A program made the translations under genes and the position numbers. A DNA stretch of 64,000 nt from JANXXV01 sp038230275 (GTDB taxonomy: Bacteria > Acidobacteriota > Terriglobia > Bryobacterales > Bryobacteraceae). The stretch's first letter is position 1. Each line of letters starts with the position of its first letter. This document shows, in pieces, positions 44,324 through 52,175 of the stretch. The notes beneath the pieces are model-generated. The model saw only the letters and a program-made list of their open reading frames with translations, was not told the DNA's origin and made no database searches. The stretch lies in the NCBI GenBank assembly GCA_038230275.1, contig JBBRNO010000018.1, positions 10,372 through 74,371 of the forward strand. Direction: 5' to 3'.

Positions 44324-45229
44324 ATGCTGACGGAACTACGCACCATTGATTGCCACACCCATTTGATGTGGTATCCCGATCACCTGAGCGAGCAGTATGC
44401 GGACGAGGCACTCGCTTCCAAGCTGGTGAAGCTGAAGCGCAGCGGCGGGCTGGCCTATTCGGCGAATTTGGACAAGCATTGTTACGACGCGAAGCCCGGG
44501 CCGCATTGGGAAGCGGCGGCGAATCTCAGCCGCGTCGTGGTGTTCGGGCTGCAGGCGAAAGCGTCTGGCATGTGGGTCCCGAACGAGATCATCGCGGACT
44601 ATGCGGCGGAGCATCCTGAAAAGATTGAAGGCTGGGCTTCCGTCGATCCAACTCAGCCGGACCACCTTGAGCAGTTAGACCATTGCGTGAACACACTGAA
44701 GTTGAAAGGATTGAAACTGGGGCCGGTGTATCAGCACTTCGATCCGCAGGACCGGAAATACTGGCCGCTGTTTCGAAAATGCCAGCAGTATGGTTTGCCG
44801 ATCATGTGGCATCAGGGAACCACGTTTCCCAGTGCCGCAAAACTGAAGTGGGGGCTGCCGCTGCAACTGGAAGACGTGGCGATGGATTTTCCGGACTTGA
44901 AGATGATCATCGCGCATCTGGGGCATCCGTGGGAGACCGATGTGATGGTGCTGATTCGTAAATGCCCGAATTTGTACACCGACATTAGCGCCGTTCACTA
45001 CCGTCCGTGGAGATATTGGCAGGCGCTGGTTACGGCGATGGAGTATGGAGTGGAGCACAAGATTCTGCCCGGATCGGACTTCCCGTCCGGCACGATGGAC
45101 AACATCATTGCAGGATTGCGAAACGTGAACAAGCCGGTGCAGGGCACGGGGTTGCCCACAATCCCCGTTGCGGTGCAGGACATGATTTTGTACGAAAACT
45201 GGAAGGCTTTCTTCCCGCATTGGGCATAG
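44324..45229 (+). CDS. amidohydrolase family protein (amidohydrolase 2)
   Basis: A 301-aa TIM-barrel hydrolase: TIDCHTHLMWY (HxH), GWASVDPTQPDHLEQL, IMWHQGTTFP (His), IAHLGHPWE (His) and LPGSDFPSGT (Asp). The family includes decarboxylases such as ACMS decarboxylase and o-pyrocatechuate types as well as hydrolases, so either reaction is possible. It follows the deacetylase by 38 nt and converges on an enolase-superfamily gene. The frameshifted gene at 28291 is a paralogue. Confidence 0.9.
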   Translation: MLTELRTIDCHTHLMWYPDHLSEQYADEALASKLVKLKRSGGLAYSANLDKHCYDAKPGPHWEAAANLSRVVVFGLQAKASGMWVPNEIIADYAAEHPEKIEGWASVDPTQPDHLEQLDHCVNTLKLKGLKLGPVYQHFDPQDRKYWPLFRKCQQYGLPIMWHQGTTFPSAAKLKWGLPLQLEDVAMDFPDLKMIIAHLGHPWETDVMVLIRKCPNLYTDISAVHYRPWRYWQALVTAMEYGVEHKILPGSDFPSGTMDNIIAGLRNVNKPVQGTGLPTIPVAVQDMILYENWKAFFPHWA

Positions 45230-45238
45230 CCAATTACG

Positions 45239-46357
45239 TCAAACTCTCATCTTTGCGACCGCGTCCCAATCGAGACTGACTCCTAGGCCCGGGCCCTCCG
45301 GCGGGGTCAGAAAACCGCCTGAAATCGGGATGGGATGCGAGATACAGTCAGAGCGGTAACGCAGCGGTCCGAAGGTTTCGCACGCGTAGGGAAGATTTCG
45401 CACGGCGACTCCAAGGTGGGCGCAGGCAGCGGTTCCGATTCCCATTTCCGCCTGGCTGCCGAGAATGCAGGGAATTCCGACGGCGTCGCCAAATGCGAAG
45501 ATTGCGGCTGCGGCCTGAAGACCACCGGCTTCCACGACGTACACGTTGAATACATCGGCTGCCTGAGCGCGGGCAAGATCATAGGCATCCCGCAGCGACT
45601 GACAACTCTCATCAGCCATGATGGGCACAGCGGTTCGCTGCCGGAGCAGACGCAAGCCATCCAGATCGTGGCGCGGCAAAGGTTGTTCGATCCAAGCGAC
45701 GCGCGCGACATCCGCAAGAGCCTCGATTGCGCGGGCGGCCTCCGCGACGGACAACCAGGCGCCGTTGGCATCGAGCCGCAGCGGGATGTTGTGTCCTACC
45801 GCCGCGGCTACAGCGCGAACGGCGGCGACGTCTTGTTCGAGAGATCGTCCGACTTTTAATTTGATTGCCTGAAAGCCCGCTTGCACGCCGCTGACGGCAT
45901 CGGCAGCCATTTCATCCGGCGATTTCTGATAGATGCCCCAGGCGAGAGGAATGCGATCTCGCATTCGCCCCCCAAGCAATTCGTAGACTGGCACGCCGTG
46001 GTGTTTGCCGGCCAGGTCCAGCAAGGCCATTTCGAAGGCTGCCCGAAGATACGGCGCGCTTAACTCGCCCGCAAGCAGCCGGTCGATTTTTTCCAGCACC
46101 TGTGGCCGTGCCAGAGCGTCCAGCCCGATCAGCGCCGGAGCGATCAACTGCGAGGCCGCGTGGCAGAGGGAATGTCCGATGCGTGGGAAGGTGATGGAAA
46201 TTTCGCCGAGGCCCTCCAGCTTAGATTCCGTGAGGATGCGAATAATGCCGAACTCGGAAGCGCTGACCGGATCGTTCTGGTTTAATCCCGAGCGAACGGC
46301 TTCTTTACGCGGTGCGCGAATCGCGATTACTTCCACTGCGGCGATGCTGGACTTCAT
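45239..46357 (-). CDS. enolase-superfamily enzyme (mandelate racemase/muconate lactonizing type)
   Basis: A 372-aa protein with IKLKVGRS (KxK) on strand two, metal ligands in LRLDANGAW, WIEQPLP and IMADESCQS, and a C-terminal SQAEMGIG. As in the enzyme at 19883 the expected second catalytic Lys is replaced by Tyr in NVYVVEAGG. It lies between the amidohydrolase operon (convergent) and the acetamidase/formamidase (divergent), suggesting a hydroxy-acid or lactone step in that pathway. Reaction unknown. Confidence 0.9.
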   Translation of the reverse strand: MKSSIAAVEVIAIRAPRKEAVRSGLNQNDPVSASEFGIIRILTESKLEGLGEISITFPRIGHSLCHAASQLIAPALIGLDALARPQVLEKIDRLLAGELSAPYLRAAFEMALLDLAGKHHGVPVYELLGGRMRDRIPLAWGIYQKSPDEMAADAVSGVQAGFQAIKLKVGRSLEQDVAAVRAVAAAVGHNIPLRLDANGAWLSVAEAARAIEALADVARVAWIEQPLPRHDLDGLRLLRQRTAVPIMADESCQSLRDAYDLARAQAADVFNVYVVEAGGLQAAAAIFAFGDAVGIPCILGSQAEMGIGTAACAHLGVAVRNLPYACETFGPLRYRSDCISHPIPISGGFLTPPEGPGLGVSLDWDAVAKMRV

Positions 46358-46415
46358 CAGATCACTTTACTATTTGAGCTGCCCTCTTCGTCCATGAGAT
46401 ACTGACGAATCATTT

Positions 46416-47321
46416 ATGCAACGACTCACCCGCGACAATCTTACGCCGGTGTTCGATCGCCGGTTGCCATCAGTCCTCAGCGTGGGACAAGGCGAAGTGT
46501 TTCTGGTGGAGACCGAGGATTCCCGGGGCGGCCGGACCCGCGTTCCAGAACACACCACGCCGGAGTACCTTTTGGCTATGCGCAAGCGGGGCTATTATGG
46601 CAATCCGGTGACGGGGCCGATCTTCGTTGAGGGTGCGGCGCCCGGCGACACGCTGGCCGTACACATTCTGGAACAGAAATGCGACTCGCTGGGCTACATG
46701 GGTTACTGGCCATTCCTGTTTCATCTGGAGGATTACTTCCAGCAACCCAACACTACGCTGGTGGAGATCCGGGACGGGCATGTCATTTTCGCGGAGGATA
46801 TTCGGATTCCGGTGAGCCCGGTGATTGGGACCATCGGGGTAGCGCCGGCCATGGAAGCCATTCTTTCGGGGAGCATGGGCCGGCATTGCGGCAACGTGGA
46901 CGTGCAGGAGATTGCCGCGGGCAGCACCATTTACCTGCCGGTGTATGTGGAAGGTGCACTGCTGTGTTTGGGAGATTGCCATGCCATTCAGAGCGATGGC
47001 GAGATTGGCAGTGTGGAGATGCGGAGCGAGGTCACCTTGCGCTGCGAAGTGATCAAAGGCCGAAGTCCGAACATGGCCTGGCCGCGCGTGGAGACTTCCG
47101 ATTCGCTGGTTACGATCGGTATCGCGACTCCACTGGAAGAGGCGGCGAGGCAAGCGCTGCGTGAGATGCTCGGCTGGATTGAAGAACTTACCGGCATGAG
47201 TAAACATGAGGCGTACTTGCTGGCGGGTTGCGTGGGGGCCTGGCGGCCGGGACAAGTGCAGATTCCGAATTATTCGATGCGCTGCATTTTTCCGAAACAA
47301 TATTTGCGGGAGCGGCGATAA
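46416..47321 (+). CDS. acetamidase/formamidase family protein
   Basis: A 301-aa protein of the FmdA/AmdA family: GPIFVEGAAPGDTLAVHILE, the GTIGVAPA block, GRHCGNVDVQ and LCLGDCHAIQSDGEI, which together line the metal site in known formamidases. Enzymes of this family release ammonia from short aliphatic amides. Starts 58 nt from the divergent enolase-superfamily gene; the adjacency suggests an amide is produced or used in the same pathway. Confidence 0.9.
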   Translation: MQRLTRDNLTPVFDRRLPSVLSVGQGEVFLVETEDSRGGRTRVPEHTTPEYLLAMRKRGYYGNPVTGPIFVEGAAPGDTLAVHILEQKCDSLGYMGYWPFLFHLEDYFQQPNTTLVEIRDGHVIFAEDIRIPVSPVIGTIGVAPAMEAILSGSMGRHCGNVDVQEIAAGSTIYLPVYVEGALLCLGDCHAIQSDGEIGSVEMRSEVTLRCEVIKGRSPNMAWPRVETSDSLVTIGIATPLEEAARQALREMLGWIEELTGMSKHEAYLLAGCVGAWRPGQVQIPNYSMRCIFPKQYLRERR

Positions 47322-47406
47322 CGCGGCTGCGGGGCAAGTCAGATTCCGGGCAAGACGCGGTGGACGAACTCGCGAACCTTTCTGCCGCGGCGCATTTTTC
47401 TGATCG

Positions 47407-47727
47407 CTAACGCCATCTTTCGGCGGCGCGGCATAGAACCAGACTACGCCGGCCCGAAAGCTGGGTGATCTCGCCGGTGAACTCGGCGGGTCCGAGAATG
47501 CTCAGAATCGATTCCACTCCATTCGACAGCCCGGCTATTTCGAGGCTGCCTGTCAGAACGACAAAGATGCCTGGGCTTGGAGATCCCTGATCGAACAGGA
47601 TGTCGCCCGGGTTGACGCGCCGCGGCCTTCCGGACGCTTTTAGCTGCGCGATTTGCGCGCCGGTGAGCTTCGGGAACCGCAAGTCGTGTTGTTCGGGCGT
47701 TTCCGGCGGCACTTGGCTGATGCTCAT
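47407..47727 (-). pseudogene. truncated cyclic-nucleotide-binding domain, N-terminal part of a larger protein
   Basis: From ATG at 47727, SISQVPPETPEQHDLRFPKL leads into a CRP-type cNMP-binding roll (PGDILFDQGSPSPGIFVVLT, FTGEITQLSGRRS). The chain stops at RAAERWR after 106 residues, inside the roll. In related bacteria this N-terminus precedes a thioredoxin-reductase-like FAD domain, and no such domain follows here. It is therefore most likely a 5' fragment left by a deletion around 47400. Small functional protein is possible but unlikely because the roll is incomplete. Confidence 0.65.
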
Positions 47728-47847
47728 TTCACTTCCATTACAGAACAGCAAGGCGCTTGGCCGCGTGATTCGAATCGCGATCCGCCTGCAGAGCACCTGT
47801 TGCTAGAAGTGAGAAACTAACAAGGAAGAACCCAACGATGGAACGAT

Positions 47848-48504
47848 ATGGCACACAACTTTGGATCGCTGGTTTTTACTCCTCTCGTCAAGGCGCTGCA
47901 GGAGAAATACGGCAGCCGGCGGCAATACGCGCGGATGGAGGCGGCAGGTACCGCGCCTGATCGCCTTGGTCCCGACGAATCGGCGTTCCTCGCGGATCGG
48001 GATAGTTTCTACATTGCGACGGTGGGAGCGACCGGGTGGCCCTATGTGCAGCATCGGGGCGGCGTCAAAGGGTTTCTCAAGGTCATTGACGACCACACCA
48101 TTGCTTTTGCCGATTTTCGTGGGAATAAGCAATTTGTCAGCACTGGAAACATCGCCAGTGATGATCGTGTTGCGCTGATTATGGTCGACTACCCGGGCCA
48201 AACGCGTTTGAAAATTCTGGGCCATGCCGAAATTTTCGATGGCGAGCCGGCAAAAGATTGGATCCAGCGGCTGAGGGAGCCCAGCGACAAATCCGTGATC
48301 GAACGCGCCTACGTGATTCGGGTGGAAGCGTTCGATTGGAATTGCCCTCAGCACATCACGCCTCGTTTCACAGAGGAACAGATTCGAGAAGCTTTGGCTC
48401 CTTTCGAACGCCGCCAGGAGGAGCTTGAGCGGGAAAACCAGCAGCTCCGTGAAGCGGCACAAGGCGGCAGGCGTCAGTCTAACGCGGAAGAAGATTCTCT
48501 ATGA
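47848..48504 (+). CDS. pyridoxamine 5'-phosphate oxidase-fold flavoprotein
   Basis: A 218-aa protein with a PPOX-type split barrel: FYIATVGATGWPYVQHRG, FADFRGNKQFVSTGNI and RVALIMVDYPGQTRLKI, the FMN-contacting strands. The last 45 residues are a charged coiled coil (ERRQEELERENQQLREAA). Members bind FMN or F420 and reduce small molecules; no PLP synthesis role is implied. It may once have been linked to the truncated reductase upstream, which is divergent. Confidence 0.85.
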   Translation: MAHNFGSLVFTPLVKALQEKYGSRRQYARMEAAGTAPDRLGPDESAFLADRDSFYIATVGATGWPYVQHRGGVKGFLKVIDDHTIAFADFRGNKQFVSTGNIASDDRVALIMVDYPGQTRLKILGHAEIFDGEPAKDWIQRLREPSDKSVIERAYVIRVEAFDWNCPQHITPRFTEEQIREALAPFERRQEELERENQQLREAAQGGRRQSNAEEDSL

Positions 48505-48556
48505 AGCAAAGTGGATCTGTTGGGATCTCGCGCTTAGGCTATTCTGACAGAAATCG

Positions 48557-49273
48557 ATGGCTACTTTAACTTCTGTGATGACGGTGCTGAAAGCGAAAGG
48601 CACGGAGCAATATCGCAAGACCTATGCCAGGCACGGGATGGCGAAGGAGCGGGTGCTTGGGGTGAGTTCCGCCGATATGAAGGCGATCGCGAAAACGATT
48701 AAGGGCGAGCAGGAATTGGCGCTTGCTTTGTATGCAACGGGCGTGATGGAAGCGATGTATGTGGCCGGCATGGTGGCGAATGGCGCGCTAATGACCAAGG
48801 CTCAACTGCATTCCTGGGCCCAGAGCGCTGAGGGGCTGCGGATGGTGTCGGAGTATACGATCGCGTGGGTGGCGTCGGAGAGTCCGTTTGGGCGCGAACT
48901 GGCGATGAAGTGGATTGCCTCGAACAAAGAGCACGTCGCGGCGGCGGGATGGGCAACCTATTCGGGGTTGATGATTGTACGGCCGGACGCGGAACTCGAT
49001 CTTGGTGAGATCGAAGGCTTGCTGGACAAAGTTGTGGCTGAACTTGCGGGAGCGCAGGACCGCGTGAAGTCCACCATGAATTCTTTCGTCATCGCTGTTG
49101 GCTGCTACGTGAAGCCGCTGATGAAACAGGCCAAAGCTGCGGCCTACCTGCTGGGTAAGGTGTCCGTGGATGTAGGCGATACGGCTTGCAAGGTACCTGA
49201 GGCGATGGCTTATATCGACAAGATGGAAGCGGCGGGTAAGGCGGGCATCAAAAGGAAGACCATCCGCTGCTGA
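48557..49273 (+). CDS. DNA alkylation repair protein, AlkD-like HEAT repeat
   Basis: A 238-aa all-helical protein; helices such as TSVMTVLKAKGTEQYRKTYA and LGVSSADMKAIAKTIKGEQE, and the EYTIAWVASESPFG segment, match AlkD-family glycosylases that remove positively charged alkyl bases without flipping. The family's catalytic Trp/Asp/Trp cleft cannot be confirmed by eye. No ada-type regulator is adjacent. A transposase remnant begins immediately after its stop in the same frame. Confidence 0.8.
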   Translation: MATLTSVMTVLKAKGTEQYRKTYARHGMAKERVLGVSSADMKAIAKTIKGEQELALALYATGVMEAMYVAGMVANGALMTKAQLHSWAQSAEGLRMVSEYTIAWVASESPFGRELAMKWIASNKEHVAAAGWATYSGLMIVRPDAELDLGEIEGLLDKVVAELAGAQDRVKSTMNSFVIAVGCYVKPLMKQAKAAAYLLGKVSVDVGDTACKVPEAMAYIDKMEAAGKAGIKRKTIRC

Positions 49274-49528
49274 ATCCCTTTCGCTGAAAACAACGAGCCG
49301 CTAACCGCAGTAGCACGCGCCGCCGGGATTCCATATCGGACGGCACATCATTTGGTTTCGGAGTATCGCCGGATCGGGTTGACGGCGCAAGTCCGCAAGA
49401 AACGCGCGGATCGCGGTGGACGCCGCGCAGTGTCGGCCAAGCTCAAGGAAGTCATTGAAGGTCTCGCTCTGCAAAAGCCGCCTCTGCCAATCGCGGCAAG
49501 CTATTCCGCGGAAGGCGCGTTCTCTTGA
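49274..49528 (+). mobile_element. remnant of a Mu-type (TnsB/IS481-like) transposase N-terminus
   Basis: Translation directly after the AlkD-like stop reads NNEPLTAVARAAGIPYRTAH, then HLVSEYRRIGLTAQVRKKRA and DRGGRRAVSAKLKEVIEGLA. This is the helix-turn-helix head of Mu/rve transposases (LARxAGVPxRTAxRWLxxYR ... DRGRRRL ... LIEGLALxxP). No start codon is present, and homology ends near 49500 where the MarR gene begins. So both ends have been lost. It occupies most of the 227-bp gap. Confidence 0.75.
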
Positions 49529-49980
49529 AGTTTCCGGCAAAGCCCTTGCACAACATGCAGCGCCGTTTCGATTTCCCGAACCTTCGTCCCTTCCGCTAAG
49601 CCGTTGACCCAAGGTGCCTGCAATCTCGTGATGGCCTCGAACGCTCGATGTCCTTCATCGGTGATAGCCAACAAGGTCGCGCGAATATGGCGGGGGTTGG
49701 GTTGGAACGAGAGAAGTCCGGCTGCTTCAAGATCGTTCACTACGCGCTGAACGGATTGACGTGCCAGCCCCATGTCGCGAGCGACCCAGGCAACTGGCTT
49801 TGGCTCGGACGAGCGGGCGACGGCACTCAAGACCTGCCAACGGGCACTGGTCAGGCCGACGCTGCGTGTCAGCCGGGCACCCGCGGCCATTAGCAGGCCG
49901 TGTAACCGGAAGGACGCACGGATGAACTGTGTCATCGCCGCTCCCTCCGGGGTGTGCCCCTTGTAGAAACTATTTTTCAT
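49501..49980 (-). CDS. MarR-family transcriptional regulator
   Basis: Start at 49980 (MKNSFYKGHTPEG); the longer frame from 50016 runs through the operator. The 159-aa protein has the MarR winged helix: LTSARWQVLSAVARSSEPKP, VAWVARDMGLARQSVQRVVN (recognition helix) and a wing around FQPNPRHIRATLLAITDEG. It is divergent from the isochorismatase operon and the intervening 111 nt contain two copies of one palindrome, so it probably represses itself and that operon until a phenolic or electrophilic ligand binds. Confidence 0.9.
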   Translation of the reverse strand: MKNSFYKGHTPEGAAMTQFIRASFRLHGLLMAAGARLTRSVGLTSARWQVLSAVARSSEPKPVAWVARDMGLARQSVQRVVNDLEAAGLLSFQPNPRHIRATLLAITDEGHRAFEAITRLQAPWVNGLAEGTKVREIETALHVVQGLCRKLQENAPSAE

Positions 49981-49998
49981 CGGCCCTATTCTTTCAGA

Positions 49999-50044
49999 TT
50001 GACAGCGTGCTGTCAATAATTGTAAAGTAACAGCACGCTGTCAA
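49999..50044. promoter_or_regulatory. double MarR-type operator overlapping a promoter
   Basis: Site 1 TTGACAGCGTGCTGTCAA (49999-50016) is a near-perfect 18-bp palindrome. Site 2 AACAGCACGCTGTCAA (50029-50044) is its inverted copy. TTGACA in site 1 can serve as a -35 with TGTAAA (50021-50026) as -10, spacing 16, so a bound repressor would cover both promoter elements. The arms GACAGCGTGCTG and CAGCACGCTGTC also form a 12-bp hairpin. Confidence 0.8.
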
Positions 50045-50091
50045 GTAAGGCCTCGGGATTGAGCGGGACAGCAAGAAGGAGATACTTCATA

Positions 50092-50658
50092 CTGAGATTC
50101 AATCTCGAAGACACGGCCGTGATCCTGATCGACCATCAGGTAGGGACCAATACGTGGGCCAGTTCCACTCCGCTGGAGTTATTGCAACGGAATGTGATCA
50201 TCCTGGCGAAGTTCGCCAAGGGGACGGGGATGCCTGTGGTGCTCACGTCAAGCCAGGAAACCAACGTCGATGTTCAGGGGCCACTGATGCCTGAGCTGCA
50301 GACAATCCTGCCCGAAGCCTTTGCCGCCCGCACCAAACGAAAGGGTGTGGTCAACGCCTGGGATGACGACGATTTCGCTAATGCCTGCCGCAAGATTGGC
50401 AGGCGCAATCTGGTGATGGCCGGCGTAACAACTGACGTCTGCATGGTGTCACCAGCCATCAGTGCGCTGGAAGAAGGCTTCCACGTTCAGGTGGTTTGCG
50501 ATGCATGCGGATCGTCAAATCAAATTGCTGAGGAGATGTCTTGGCGCCGGATGGAGGCCGCTGGAGTTCGCCTTACCAGTACCAACGCAATCGTCGCCGA
50601 GCTTGTCAAGAACTGGGCGAGTCCAGCCGGGGCGGTGGCTTTTCCTTTGTTGACGTGA
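50092..50658 (+). CDS. isochorismatase-family cysteine hydrolase
   Basis: A 188-aa protein with AVILIDHQVGTNTW (catalytic Asp), a Lys in RKGVVNAWDDDDF, and VMAGVTTDVCMVSPA (nucleophilic Cys). No ATG fits. A strong SD (AAGGAG, 50076-50081) is followed by ATA at 50089 and CTG at 50092, both in frame; the next option is TTG at 50059 upstream of the SD. I place the start at CTG, which looks like a mutated ATG. Members hydrolyse nicotinamide, N-carbamoyl compounds or vinyl ethers. First gene of the MarR-controlled operon. Confidence 0.8.
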   Translation: MRFNLEDTAVILIDHQVGTNTWASSTPLELLQRNVIILAKFAKGTGMPVVLTSSQETNVDVQGPLMPELQTILPEAFAARTKRKGVVNAWDDDDFANACRKIGRRNLVMAGVTTDVCMVSPAISALEEGFHVQVVCDACGSSNQIAEEMSWRRMEAAGVRLTSTNAIVAELVKNWASPAGAVAFPLLT

Positions 50659-50899
50659 AATGCTGGGTTCTCCTCGGCGCCAGACCGAACGCCAGCGATA
50701 TCCAAGAACCAATCCGACAAGGGTGTTTCACGTGACCGCAAGATAAGGATACTTAGATGACCACATCCAACGATCGGTCTGAGCGCCGGAAACGAAGTTC
50801 GTGCCCAGCTGATGGTCAATCAGCAGTTGACGGAGCGCAAAGCTCAACATGCGGTTGGTACCTCGGAGCAGACTGCACGTTCGCACAAGGAGTGAAATC

Positions 50900-51301
50900 A
50901 TGACCAACGTTGAACTGGTACGGGTTTTTTACGCGGCGTTCGATACCAACCAACCGCAACTGCTGGATGAGGTGTGTAGCGATGATTGGAAGCCGATTCC
51001 GGCGGTGCCCGGCAATCCTGGTGGATTGACCGGACAAAAAGGCACGATCGGCTATCTCAACAGTGTGTTCGAGAATTTGAGATACACGGTTGTCGAGTTA
51101 ACCGACGGTGGGCCGGATACGGTCGTCGCGCGCGCTCAGTTGGCTGGTAATCAGATTGGCGAGTTCCTCGGCGTCGATCCGACCGGGCGGAAGATCATTT
51201 TGGACACGATCGAAATTCACAAGATCGACAGTGGCAAGATATGCCAGACCTACCATCTCGAAGACTTTTGGGGCGCTTACCAGCAAATGCGCGCGGGTTA
51301 G
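50900..51301 (+). CDS. SnoaL-like NTF2-fold protein
   Basis: Start at 50900 after AAGGAG; 133 aa. MTNVELVRVFYAAFDTNQPQ and the ending HKIDSGKICQTYHLEDFWGA are typical of the SnoaL/ester-cyclase branch of NTF2-like proteins, which isomerise or cyclise aromatic or polyketide substrates, though many act only as binding proteins. The 241-bp gap before it (50659-50899) has a 48-codon frame from 50757 and an alternative frame of better amino-acid quality without a start; I cannot assign either. Confidence 0.75.
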   Translation: MTNVELVRVFYAAFDTNQPQLLDEVCSDDWKPIPAVPGNPGGLTGQKGTIGYLNSVFENLRYTVVELTDGGPDTVVARAQLAGNQIGEFLGVDPTGRKIILDTIEIHKIDSGKICQTYHLEDFWGAYQQMRAG

Positions 51302-51321
51302 TTGGCGTGGGCGTGCAATCA

Positions 51322-51687
51322 ATGCAACAGCTTACTATTGGCCACCCTCCGCACAGGGTCTCATGCGCCATTAGCGCATTCGAGAAGGGCTTCAACGATT
51401 CGGCACTGGCGCTCGGCCACGAGGTCTATTACTGCTACGATGGTGCCGGTGCGGTGGACAAGATGTCGATGATGGCAACGATGCCGCGTGAGACGCAAAT
51501 GGGAGCCGTCGTGCTGCCCTGGTACGCCGTGGCTGTTGACTGGCAGAAGAACTGGACATTGCCCGGTGGCCAGGGACTCGGTGAAATCTTCGCTGAACAT
51601 CTCGTGCACTACGAGTACGTGGCGCAGGCACAGCAGGACAATATGGAGGCTGGCGCATCGGCGACCGGAACGAAATTAAAGTCATGA
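51322..51687 (+). CDS. hypothetical protein of the MarR-linked operon
   Basis: A 121-aa frame from ATG 51322 (MQQLTIGHPPHRVSCAISAF); GTG codons just upstream are alternatives. Mixed alpha/beta, no signal peptide, Met/Gln-rich middle (DKMSMMATMPRETQMGAVVL) and AVDWQKNWTLPGGQGLGE. Its stop overlaps the next gene's start (ATGA), which supports it as translated. No family recognised; the unusual composition leaves open that it is a fragment of a larger gene. Confidence 0.55.
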   Translation: MQQLTIGHPPHRVSCAISAFEKGFNDSALALGHEVYYCYDGAGAVDKMSMMATMPRETQMGAVVLPWYAVAVDWQKNWTLPGGQGLGEIFAEHLVHYEYVAQAQQDNMEAGASATGTKLKS

Positions 51688-52175
51688 ACACTCCCTTTCT
51701 ACCTTTCAAAAGCGATGCCGCCACGGCTCCTGCCTATTGGTTTCTCGATTGTCTATGGATTATTCACGCTACGGGTGCACAGACCGGGGGGGAGTACTCC
51801 GTTATCGAACAGTTGATGCCCGAGGGCTCCGGTCCGCCACCGCATGTTCACCCGATCGAAGAAGTGTTCTATGTCAGCGAAGGTGAGATGACCGTGCAGG
51901 TGGGCGATGACGTGATTGTCCTCGGCCCCGGTTGCATCGGCCATGTGCCGCGCAACACGGTGCATTGGTTCAAGACGACCCAGGGACCATGCCGGGTGCT
52001 CAACTTTTACATGCCCGCCGGCTTTGAGCAGGTTCTGATGGGCTGTGCCCAGCCCGCGGAGTCCCGGACGCTGCCACCCAAGGGCTACGACAAAGCCACG
52101 CACGAACAAATGCTGCAGTTCCTCAACAACTACTGGAGCTGCCAGCCTAACGCATCTTGGGCGGTACAAAAATGA
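51684..52175 (+). CDS. cupin-domain protein
   Basis: A 163-aa single-domain cupin. Motif 1 is PPPHVHPIEEVFYVSEG (His-x-His and Glu ligands) and motif 2 is PRNTVHWFK (His). Related small cupins include quercetinase-like dioxygenases and isomerases; metal site appears intact. ATGA overlaps at both ends tie it to the neighbouring genes. Confidence 0.85.
   Translation: MNTPFLPFKSDAATAPAYWFLDCLWIIHATGAQTGGEYSVIEQLMPEGSGPPPHVHPIEEVFYVSEGEMTVQVGDDVIVLGPGCIGHVPRNTVHWFKTTQGPCRVLNFYMPAGFEQVLMGCAQPAESRTLPPKGYDKATHEQMLQFLNNYWSCQPNASWAVQK

Noticed and set aside
42735..44411. 558-codon minus-strand frame opposite the dehydrogenase and deacetylase
   Set aside because: Crosses the boundary of two well-supported plus-strand genes and shows no motif.
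50757..50903. 48-codon frame before the SnoaL-like gene
   Set aside because: No recognisable composition or family, and an alternative frame looks better but lacks a start; not enough to call a gene.
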